From NCBI GenBank assembly GCA_014529385.2, contig CM043970.1, positions 68,406,567 through 68,470,566 on the forward strand: DNA of 64,000 nt, given 5' to 3'. Numbering within the stretch: the first letter of the stretch is position 1; each line of letters begins with the position of its first letter. This DNA comes from Adiantum capillus-veneris. Its lineage: Eukaryota > Streptophyta > Polypodiopsida > Polypodiales > Pteridaceae. Shown one piece after another: positions 54,575-64,000 of this stretch. A model generated the notes under the pieces. It was not told the DNA's origin and searched no databases. It worked only from the letters and a program-made list of their open reading frames with translations. The position numbers were made by a program, and so were the translations under genes.

Positions 54575-56045
54575 CCGACTTTCACATATGGTCAAGAGAT
54601 TGTAGAGTATACAGATGCATACACTTACCTTGGGGTTGTCTTCACTGGGCCAAGGTTTTCTTTGGGGAGAGCAGCAGAGACTAGACTGACTAGAGCTTTT
54701 GCGGCCTTGGGAGGCTTGGAGAGGATGTGTTTGCAAGTTCAGTTTCAAGAACCTCGGACAAAGTTTTGGCTCTTTGATACCTTAGTAGCCTCAGCTATGT
54801 TGTATGGGGTGCAGACATGGGTACCTTCTGTAGGCCAAGATGGTTGGAGACGTATGGAGAGGCCCTTGGTATCTATGATCTCCCGACTACTCAGAGCCAA
54901 GGCCTCCGTACCCCACGCTATCATTCGAGCAGAGCTAGCTGGCCCTCCTATGGAGATTCAGGCGCTTACCAGATAAGTCTCCTTTGTGCATAGCTTGTGG
55001 GATACTACTAGAGACAGATATGCTAGACTGGCCCTTGAGTCTTCCAAATAGTTAGCTCTTCAGGGGGACACTTCATGCTGGTATGCACATATGACATCAT
55101 GGTTTCAGACGCATGGTTTCACCATGGACAGGCTGCCCCCTTTCCAGTACTCTCTTCAGGCACCCTCGATGTCTCTTACACGAGTGGAGATTACTAGACT
55201 CATTTGTCAGGACCTGATCCAGATGGATACCAAGAGGACATGGATAGTGCGCCACAGGAGTTGGGCACGAAGATGGCTTTCTATAGAGAGCATCTTCTCC
55301 ACCTCACAGGAGATGGGTTTGTGATTCGACCCAGCTACATGGACACACATGTGACACACATATGTCTCATGGTTTGCGGTGTGCCATTGGTCAGATACGC
55401 ACATCCTCACATCAGCTGGAGATTGAGACTGGTAGATTTAGAGGGATACCAGCAGACAGCAGGATATGCTGCTTATGCCAGTTAGAGCCAGAGACAGAGC
55501 TACATTACATATGTCATTGCACAGTGTACTATGTGATACGGGGCCGTTTCCACTGCTTATTCAGAGACGATTTCTGTCCTTTCTCTAGGGTCATGAGTTA
55601 TGAGGATCAGAGATGACTTGGGCTATATCTACTTGAGTGTTACACAGATATAGAGACACTTTACTGGGGAGAGATAGAGAGAGACAGTCCCAGAGACCGA
55701 TTATAGATTTCTTTTCACTAGATATGGAACAGCCAGAGGAGCAGTCATCATTGCAGAGCTCGGCCCACACTCATTCGACCACTACCGGCACTCTCATCGA
55801 CCGAGCACTGGAGCTACGAAGATCTAAACGGCCACGATTGAGGAGAGGGGCTACACACCATCGACGGAGACTACAGCACAGGATTGAGCCATACTCTCTC
55901 GATATCCAGAGTGCAGATGAGGATGGATTCTAGTAGTAGTATCTAGTTCTTTTGTACCCAGACATGGTATTAAATTCATCATTTTGTAACAGATTGGTCT
56001 CATAGGTCATTTTGGCCTTTTGAAGACGTTAATGTAACATTTCAT
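54575..56045 (+). pseudogene. LINE-TC unit E, second part (RT thumb, finger, 3' UTR)
   Basis: Continues at TFTYGQEIVEYTDAYTYLG after the copia element. The finger region (ICCLCQLEPETELHYICHC) is kept. Stops occur at 54974, 55051 and 55613. The 3' UTR has the 13-nt element at 55996-56008 and a short ATTTC-ATTTCTC tail; unit F follows at once. Confidence 0.82.
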
Positions 56046-56939
56046 TTCTCACCAAAGCGAGCAGGTTTCAAGAGAGGTTTCTCCACTCTTAACCAGATTC
56101 TGACACTCAGAGCTATTATTGAGGAGGGTAGACACCATGGTAAGAGGATCTATTGTAGCTTTGTGGATTTCCGCAAAGCTTTTGATATAGTGCCGAGAGC
56201 CAGACTTATACGCAGACTACAGGACATGGGTGTGCCTACAAAGCTGAAATGGGGTATTCTGGCTCTATACATGACAGTTATGGGGCGGGTACGCACCATT
56301 GAGGGAATGTCTGACTGGTCCACTCCACTATTGGAGTAAAGCAAGGATGCCCCGTATCCCAGACTCTTTTTGGGATGTATGTGGATGAGTTTTCGGACTA
56401 TGTAGAGCATCAGGGGGAAAGGGGGGCTCAGCTAGCAGGGACATGGATTCCGGTGTTACTATATGCTGATGATATTGCTGATTTCTAACTCTCCATAGGG
56501 GATGCAGCGTCATTTGGATGCTCTGCATACATTTGCTTGTGACAGTGGATTGTCTATCAATCTGGGGAAAACCAAAGTTATGGTGTTCAACACCACACCA
56601 CAGTGGGTCAGGAGGTGGGCAGCCACATTTACGTATGGCCAGGAGACTGTGGAGTACACAGATGCATATACTTATCTTGGGGTAGTCTTCGGTGGACCTG
56701 TGTTTTCACTAAGGAGAGCATAAGAGACTAGACTGACGAGAGCATATGCAGCTTTGGGAGGACTGAAGAGGATGTGTCCACAGGTTCAGTTTCAGGAACC
56801 GCGAACAAAGCTTTGGCTTTTTGACACTCTAGTGACTCCAGCTATGACCTATGGAGTTCAGGTGTGGGGACCCTCAGTAGATCACCATGGGAGATATGAC
56901 AACACAGATGGATGGAGATGTATGGAGAGGCCTCTGTAA
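56046..56939 (+). pseudogene. LINE-TC unit F: central RT segment only
   Basis: Begins AGFKRGFSTL (RT motif 2a region) and ends at MERPL, keeping FVDFRKAFD and YADD (about 56463) with frameshifts. Both ends are cut; no tail is present. A TGA near 56310 and indels near 56335 and 56480 break the frame. Confidence 0.78.
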
Positions 56940-59900
56940 AGGCGCTCCAAGAATGCGTGTCGACCCAAGAAAGCAAGATAAACACACTTGAAAGTCGTGT
57001 GACCGCCCAAGATGCGGAGATTGCATTATTCAAGGAGCTTCAGAAGTGCAATCACGAAACACACTTGAAGAGGGAGAGCTTACCCCTCAGTAATTGAAGA
57101 ACTCCACACGATTAAAGAGCATGTTTGCGCCATCAAAGAGGGGGAGGAACAACACAAAGAAATGAAAACTTGTTGGGTGGATGTTATCACAAAGACCCAA
57201 CAGAAAGTGGATGAGGCTAGAAATGGATCGAGGTTACCAAGAAAAGGAAACGCAAAGAAACAACGTCGACACCTACCATTATTAACTTGACACTAGAAGA
57301 GGAGCAAAGGAGACGTGTGCATGCCTTACATGTGAGAATTTGTGGCCTTAAAGACAAAGATAATGTGAGGAGGAGGTAAAAGAACTCATGACTATGATGG
57401 GGGTTAATGAGCCGACACATTAGCTTCGAGAGTCGGCAGTAAGAAAAATGGCAGCAATGGGGAAACTTCAAAAGAAAGGGCACTTATGCTTTCCCCTCCA
57501 TGGAAGTGAAGGACTTCCTAAAGAAAAGACCGACCCTTAAGAAGATGGGCATCTTCCTTGGAGATGACCTCACACTCTCGCAGATTCCCCATGTGTAGGA
57601 AGTAATGCCGGATATTAGAGTGGCAAGGGAAAAGTGAAAGATTGCTTTTTACCGAGACGAAAGAGTGGTGATATTGGAGCGACGCTCCGCGCATGACGGT
57701 GCGAGACCTATCAGACCACATTCAAAGTTGCTACTTGGAACTGTAATGGATCCCTACGTCTTGATGTGGGGGCCTTTGAGGATAGTTTCACTGGGAGGGA
57801 CATCTGTCATCACCTTCTACTCTGCTGAGACACATCAGGCCCCTCAGCAGTCTATGCTACATGTCAGTGGATACAGATGGGAGACAGCTTGTAGACAGGA
57901 GACTCGATCAGAGCACAGAGGACGGGGCTCGGGGAAGTAACAGTTCTATTCAGGGAGGAATTGCAGCCATTGGTACATATAACCCGCAGGGATGAGCAAG
58001 CTAGGTACATGTGGGTGAGACTAAGGGCAGAGACAGACAAATATCTCTACATTGCCATTTGCTTCTTTCCTCCGAGTACATCAGTATATGCATTACCCAG
58101 AGGGAAGTCCTCCTTTTCTATTTTGGATGATGACACATGGAAGTTCTTGCGGGATGGTGACATTATCATCCTAGGGGACTTCAATGCTAGGACTGCCCAA
58201 CGCCAGACAGTATTCTATGAGGGAGCTGGATACTGTAGAGATAGGCCTATCCAGATTATCACAAGATGTGGAACATAGAGTATGGACGACACGAAATAGA
58301 CGTGGGGACTGCACATGGACTAGCCATCTTGAATGGCCTACAAAGATTTCCTGCTGCGGGAGTTTTACATGCTTTCCACACAGACATGGAGCCAGCACAG
58401 TGGATTATGTCATGGCACAGCCGAGCTTTATCTCCAGTATCCGGGACCTCATAGTTGGACCCAGACTTGTGGGGGTGGCAGTAGATCATGCCCTTGTATC
58501 AATGACCATCTCTTTTCAGTTTGTGTAGCACACATGCCACGGGCAGCAACCCCTACTCGCTACACCTTTACATGGCTTTACATGGGAGACGGACTCTGTC
58601 TACATGGACGGGATCTACAGACGCCTGTGCATTGAGGAGCCATGGCGACCTCTGGAGGAGCTCACTACTGTATTGACACAGGCTTTGCTTGATGCAGCAG
58701 CAGAGGCATACCTACACACCCCAACCTGAGCAGAGACGACGTTCTGGGAGTATGCCCGAGAACAGCTGGTATGATGAGGAGTGCCTGACTTCGAGGGGAG
58801 GTGCTTCATCACTCACAGTCAGTCTCAGATCGCCTTTCGATGCCTAGTGCGGCATAAGAAGAGGGCTTTTTTGGCTCGACTAGAGCAAGATCTATATCAG
58901 CTATTCTTGAGTCAGGACTCAGGTGAGGCATGGTGACTCTTTCATGATCACTTCCAAAGCTTCTTATAGCATTTGCAAACTCTAAAGCCTTTTCGTGCCA
59001 TTACTTCTACAAAAGCATGGGGCGAGTATGCATCATCTTTGTACACAGCTCCTGGACAGCCGCCTCTTTCTGGCCCCACCGAGCCATGCCCACACACGTG
59101 TTTTTTTCACCGGTGAGATGGTGAAGAAGGCCATTGATAGGATGAGGACTGAGAGAGCATATGATCGTGATGGATTATTGGCTGAGCATTTTATACATGC
59201 CAGGGATCTGCTAGCAGAGCTTCAAGCAGTGATGTTCGACCGTGCCATGTGTGACGGTTTGCCTTATACTACTATTGTACCCATCTTCAAGTCAGGAGAC
59301 CCTATGGAGCTTGGGAACTATTGCACTATCATGATTGGACACACATTGGCACAATTGTATGCATCCATTCTTGAGGGAGGGCATACACGCAGTCGGGCAA
59401 GCAGGATTCAGGAGAGGTTTCTCTACTCTTGACCACATTCTGACACTCGAGCCATTATTGAGGAGGGAGTTTAGATAAGGGGGCCCTGTTTGGACCATCA
59501 TGGGAGGTCGGGTCGCACTAATGGATGGAGAGGCATGGAGGAACCTCTGGTCTCTATGATCTCGCAGCTTATTAGAGCAAAGGCTTCAGTACCACATGAA
59601 ATTATTCGAGTAGAGCTGGCTGCACCCCCACTAGTGGTTGAGGCGCCCACCAGATCAATCTCCTTTATATACCGCTTATAAGACCTCCCTAAAGATAGAT
59701 ATGCCCGCCTAGCACTTGAGTCCTCTTGACAGTTAGCTATGCAAGGAGATACAACATGCTGGTATGGGGAGAGGACATCATGGTTTCAGGGACGTGCGTT
59801 CAGCATGGACAGATTGCACCCTTTCCAGTATTCATTGGATGCAGCATCTCTCTCTTACACAGTCCGAGATCACCAGGCTCATCCACCAGGACTTGACGTA

Positions 59901-60889
59901 GCTACATACCAGGAGGACTTGGATACAGCCGGCACAGAAACTGGGCACGAAGATGGTTTTCTATAGAGAGCATCTTCTCCAGCTTACTTAGGATGCTTTT
60001 GTGACGGGCCAAGATACATGGACACCCACTTATCTCAAGGAATACGATGCGCTATTGGCGAGATACGCACATCTTCACACCAGCTTCAAGTCGAGACTGG
60101 TAGATACAGTGGAGTACCAGTAGAGCCAGGACGTGTCCCCTATGTCACATGGATCCGGAAACAGCTGCACTACACATGTCACTACCCAAATTACTATGAG
60201 ATACGAGGCCGCTTTCACTGCCTGTTCAGAGAGGGCTTTGGACTACTCTCTAGAGTCATGGGATATGAGGACCAAAGATGTCTGGGACTGTTTTTGCTCG
60301 AGCTGCGCAGACACAGATTGAGCCTGATGAGAGGAGAGGCTAGCCAGTCTCAGAGACAGATCACAGACTTCTTTAGAGCGGGCATTGGGCAGCCAGAGGA
60401 GCAGCTACCACAACAGAGCTCACATTCTCCTTATACCGGAGGCACGCTGATCGATTGAGCGACTGAGCTCGGGAGATCCGGATGCCCACGACTGCGGAGG
60501 ACTACATAGCATCGCCGGAGGCTGCATCAGAGGATTCGGGCCACTTTGGCCCGACATGCACGCCGCCCGGTCAGACTACTGACCATGGAGGAGATTGATG
60601 AGATCCGCCAGCGAACGATGATGGATCTCTTGTGATTTAGCTCTTTTGAGGATTGTACACCCTGCTCATCTTGTACCACACACATACCCACAATGTGTTA
60701 TATTAGCCCTCATCCACTACTTTCACCCCCCTCCCCCCCACTCAGATCTCACACAGTTCCATTTCAGTACCTTTTCTTTTTAGTTTTGGTACTCAGACAT
60801 TGTATCAGATTCTGTTTTAACTTTTGGTCTCATAGGTCATTTTGGCCTTTTGAAGACATTAATATAACATTTTATTTCATTTCATTTCA
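56940..60889 (+). pseudogene. LINE-TC unit G: ORF1 to 3' tail, RT palm deleted
   Basis: Starts in the ORF1 coiled coil; the ORF1 end has a 2-nt insertion before TGA-CGG (57694). The endonuclease is recognisable (SAETHQAP, GDFNART). Between about 59380 and 59470 the element jumps from the RT motif 2a region to GPCLDHHGRSGR, so the YADD domain is missing. The C-terminus and finger-like region follow to 60458. The 13-nt element is at 60826-60838 and the tail is (ATTTC)3 with no TC run, ending about 9 bases before the PHYLLO exon. Confidence 0.82.
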
Positions 60890-60898
60890 CTGTTTCAG

Positions 60899-62609
60899 GT
60901 TGCTCCTTTGGAGGGACTGCATAAGGAGAATCTGCAGGATGTTGAAGAACAATTGAGGCTTCTCGTACACCTTTTGCAGGAAGTAACAGTCAGTAATACA
61001 CTCGCATTGTTAAATGGATTTTTTGCCAATTGGTTGTCGAAGTCTTTGGGAGTAATGGTAAGTCCAACTATTATAGGATTTTCTGTTCTAAGATAAAAGA
61101 TGCAAATCTCAGAACTTGTCAATTTTGGATTTCATAAAATCAAGCCAGAGACCCTTTTCCCAAGTGTGCGCTGTGGGCTAGAAATGGCTATTCTAGGAGC
61201 ATTGGCTTCTGCAAACCAATGCAGTTTCGCTGATTTACTCAATGGACACACTGGCCTTCAAAATTCAAAGCAACATGAAGCTCAAGACAGTTCGCAGGAA
61301 GTCCATCAAACAACAAGGATATGTGGGCTACTAGATTCTTATGGAACACCTGCGGAAATGGCCTCATCTGCACTGCAGCTTGTACAGCAAGGATTTTGTA
61401 CCCTGAAAATAAAGGTAAAAGCAGTTCAAGTGTCTTAGTGCTTGTTACATAATTTTTCTTCTGTTCTATTGACTTGGAAATTCTTGGCTGTATCTTTAAA
61501 TTGACATCATTGTGGCTCTCATCTTTAGAGTCTCTCGAGTTTTTCTGGAAAACATATTTAACATATGTATGAACCTAACAATTGTGCTGTATTTCTATGG
61601 TTTTGTATCATATATCTTTTGCATCTCCTTTTCTTCTTGTTTACAGGTAGCTCGACGAGTTTCACCATCTGAAGATGCAGCTATTCTTCTAGCCATCAGG
61701 GAAAAAGTGGGTCCAAAAATACACCTTCGTGCAGATGCGAACCAGCGCTGGACCTTAGCTCAGGCTTTAGAGTTTGCAAATGCTGTAAGAAGCTGTGGAC
61801 TTCAGTATCTCGAAGTAAGATACCCAATTTTGGTTGATAAAGCTGTATAGCAGAAAACTAACCATGCTTCAAAAGATTAATAAGTTTTTTAACTTATTTA
61901 AAACAGGAACCAGTGAAGAGTCCAGATGATCTTTTGAAGTTTTGCAATGAGACTGGCTTCCCAGTTGCCATAGATGAAAGTCTTGACAAAAATACAGAAA
62001 ATGTCTCAGAAGCTTTTTCTCATTTGGGACTTGCAGCAGCAGTAAGCCTAGGGTTTAGCTTCTTTCATTGACTTGTTTGAAACTCAGCTCTTTTAGAATT
62101 GTAAGGGATCTCCTTGTGCACATTTTCAGATAATCAAACCAAGCTCGGTAGGAGGATTTGAGCGTGCAGCTTTGATTGCCAAGTGGGCACAGAAGAAGGG
62201 CATGCTTGCAGTCATCAGTTGTGCATTTGAAAGCAGTATCAGTTTGGCTGCTTATGCCCAATTTTCTTCGTTTGTGGATGAGCGGCGTATAGATTCGATC
62301 ACTGCCAGTGATATGGATAGAAAGCGCACGAATACAAACATAATGATTCCTCCTGTCGCCCATGGACTTGGAACATACATGTGGCTTGCAAATGATGTGA
62401 TATGTGGAAACAGATTTTCAGTTAAGCCCAGTGATGGAGTGGAAGCGCTCATTGAGGAGTGTGCAGCCACTTTGAAAAATGTGGTCTTGAACGAAGAGAC
62501 CGTGCAAGTAGGTCCTTGCGTGGCCACAATACATTCCAAGACATACACAATAAACTCTGCTACCGGCAAGCTTGGGTTCCATGTTTTGGAGACACAAGAT
62601 TACACTGAG
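60899..62609 (+). CDS. PHYLLO: PHYLLO, MenC module (o-succinylbenzoate synthase), five exons
   Basis: Exons 60899-61057, 61145-61414, 61647-61814, 61907-62041 and 62130-62609, all phase 0 with GT..AG borders. MenC dehydrates SHCHC to o-succinylbenzoate in phylloquinone synthesis. Enolase-superfamily residues are visible: the K-x-K of CTLKIK at the end of exon 2, RADANQRW (metal Asp) in exon 3, E-E-P across exons 3/4 (metal Glu), AIDESLDK (metal Asp) in exon 4, and IIKPSSVGG (second catalytic Lys) in exon 5. The first exon (APLEGLHKENLQDVEEQLR) is already inside the module, so exons for MenF, MenD and the MenC start must lie further left or be lost. The acceptor at 61144 gives an 87-nt intron and removes an in-frame TAA at 61094; the alternative at 61099 gives 42 nt. 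Confidence 0.9.
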
Positions 62610-62685
62610 GTAAAGCATTTCCGCCTTTTGATGATAAGCAGATTCCAAAGCTCTGGCTTTATTTGTATTGAAATTTTTTTTGCAG

Positions 62686-64000
62686 AAAAATATGGAGCTC
62701 CCAGTGCTTGTTTTCTTCCATGGTTTTTTGGGCACTAGCAGAGACTGGGTCCCTGTGATGCAAGCTCTCTCTATATCCAACAGGTGTATATCTGTGGACT
62801 TGCCTGGACATGGGAAAACAAGCATAATAGAGCATAAGGTGTCAAATCTGGAGACTGTGAATGGGTTTACACAAGTGAATCCTTTTTCTATGGAGAACGT
62901 AGCAGAGGCTTTGAATGCTCTTTTGGTAGAAATAAGTGCTAAGAAGGTGACTCTTGTGGGGTACTCCATGGGGGCTAGGCTGGCATTGTACATGTCCTTG
63001 AGATGCAATAAGCAGGTAATAGAGATTCTTTCTTCTGAAAGTTTGTCACCAGATTGAGCTAGCTAGCCCTTTGCAATATATCATGGCTGTACTCTCCTAT
63101 ATGGTCTCTGGAAGACATTAATAAAGCTTTCTTTCTTTCTCTTTTTTTCTTGTCAGCTTTTCATAAGCATGCTGTGCTTGCTTAGGTTTGTGGTGCAGTG
63201 ATTATATCAGGCAGCCCAGGGCTACAAAAACCGGCTGAGAAAAAAGAGAGAGCTGGACAAGACCATGGTCTTGCAGTAACTCTTCAGCAGACAGGATTGA
63301 AATGTTTTCTGGACTCATGGTATCAGAAACCTATGTGGAAAAGGTGAGCTATGACTATCAATGTGAATTTGGCAATACATGTTGTCTAAATGGCTCATTA
63401 TTTTGGGCTTACTTTTAGTTTGAGGAGGCATCCGCGGTTTACAACACTTACGGGGACTAGGGTTCAACACCAAGATGTTGAGTCGTTGGCAAGGGCGCTC
63501 TCTTCAATGAGTGTTGGAAGGCAACCGTAAGTTTTTCAATTGGTGCTTGTTTGAACAAGTTTCATCATAGTAGATGTGCTTACCTTAAATAGATTTTTAC
63601 TGCAGGTCACTGTGGAAAGACCTAGCAGACCCTCCTGTCCCTTTGCTTCTTGTTGCAGGAAAAAATGACGAGAAGTTCATTAAAATTGCTCGAAAAATGT
63701 ATGGTGACACAGGGGCTACAAGACTGACAACAGAAACAACAATGGAGGAATCGTCCTCAGGAGGAATTCAATCAAGAATTTTAGATCAGGGGAGGACAGA
63801 TCATGTGGTGGATAGGCAGCTAGCTCATGATAGCCATCAAAACAAGAGAGCTAATGAGGAGGAGAGCAACAGATTCCTGTTAGAAGAAGCCCTTGTTTTA
63901 CAAACTGACAAACAAGAAGACGTAGGAGAAACCGGACGGAGAAAGTTTATGAATCTCTTGGAACTGGAAAACACAGGGCACGCAGTGCATATTGAAAACC
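62686..64000 (+). CDS. PHYLLO: PHYLLO, MenH module (SHCHC synthase), four exons, runs off the window
   Basis: Exons 62686-63015, 63186-63343, 63419-63526 and 63606 to the window end, phases 0, 0, 2, 2. An alpha/beta-hydrolase that removes pyruvate from SEPHCHC to give SHCHC, the substrate of the MenC module in the same polypeptide. Visible: FFHGFLGTSRDW (oxyanion region), DLPGHGKT, the nucleophile elbow GYSMGAR (Ser), VAGKNDEKF (Asp region) and GHAVHIEN (catalytic His) at the right edge. A linker encoded in exon 9 (rich in Glu, Ser, Gln; about 63720-63930) is inserted before the His. In plants PHYLLO is plastid-targeted; the transit peptide is not in this window. No stop or frameshift was seen, so the gene looks functional here. 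Confidence 0.9.
63103..63153 (+). repeat. Relic of a LINE-TC-like tail in a PHYLLO intron
   Basis: GGTCTC, then GAAGACATTAATA and (TTTC)n, inside intron 63016-63185. It equals the LINE-TC 3' tail with the inner hairpin deleted; the outer GTCT/AGAC stem remains. It may be an old LINE end or a SINE tail. Confidence 0.5.

Noticed and set aside
61058-61099. A 42-nt intron in PHYLLO ending AAAAG
   Set aside because: Phase fits, but the length is below normal plant introns; the acceptor at 61144 also keeps phase, gives 87 nt and places PETLFPSVRCGLEMA as in MenC proteins.
63157-63185. Alternative acceptor TGTCAG at 63156
   Set aside because: It would add 29 nt and shift the MenH frame; the AG at 63185 gives VCGAVIISGSPG in frame.

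Overview
The window is 64 kb of transposon-rich nuclear DNA from a land plant with one recognisable host gene at its right edge. From about 60.9 kb to the end, nine exons with plant-type GT..AG junctions encode the MenC and MenH modules of a PHYLLO-type phylloquinone biosynthesis gene. Everything to the left is layers of retrotransposons. Introns swollen with LTR elements and LINEs suggest a large-genome plant such as a fern, lycophyte or gymnosperm; the sequence alone does not fix the species.

Layout. 1-2465: a reversed, internally deleted Ty3/gypsy element with its LTR. 2466-3458: an unassigned LTR-like stretch. 3459-5995: decayed gypsy pol (+). 5996-7229: a GC-rich block unlike its neighbours. 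7230-10040: a reversed plant L1-type LINE split by a solo LTR. 10041-26240: a head-to-tail, all-plus array of one LINE family (called LINE-TC here), with units A1, A2, A3 (full length, intact 1201-residue ORF2), A4, B, C and D, several joined at their own (TC)n tails. 26241-28387 and 34331-42892: a reversed gypsy element (G3) whose LTR, PBS and gag segments are arranged in tandem, with a second LINE type (29282-33656), a 620-residue Gag-like ORF and a copia fragment within or beside it. 42893-48458: a degenerate plus-strand gypsy (G2) whose 3' LTR contains a LINE fragment. 48459-60889: three more LINE-TC copies (E, F, G); E is split by a full-length copia element (48983-54569) with a near-perfect 5-bp target duplication. 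The tail of copy G ends about 9 bases before the first PHYLLO exon.

The most interesting system is LINE-TC. All five copies that keep the ORF1/ORF2 boundary have a UGA followed by an open, same-frame linker of exactly 36 nt leading into the endonuclease domain; four of the five have the leaky-type context UGA-CGG. Eight nt after that UGA lies a 13-nt stretch complementary, with one G-U pair, to a 13-nt element that is invariant in all seven 3' tails. The tail element can also fold locally. This suggests a switchable long-range RNA interaction linking the 3' end of a plant LINE RNA to stop-codon readthrough. The same family repeatedly sits in its own (TC)n or (ATTTC)n tails, always in one orientation.

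Most other coding regions are dead: stops, frameshifts or lost catalytic residues are noted per entry. Calls rest on reading motifs by eye; no alignment or database search was run.
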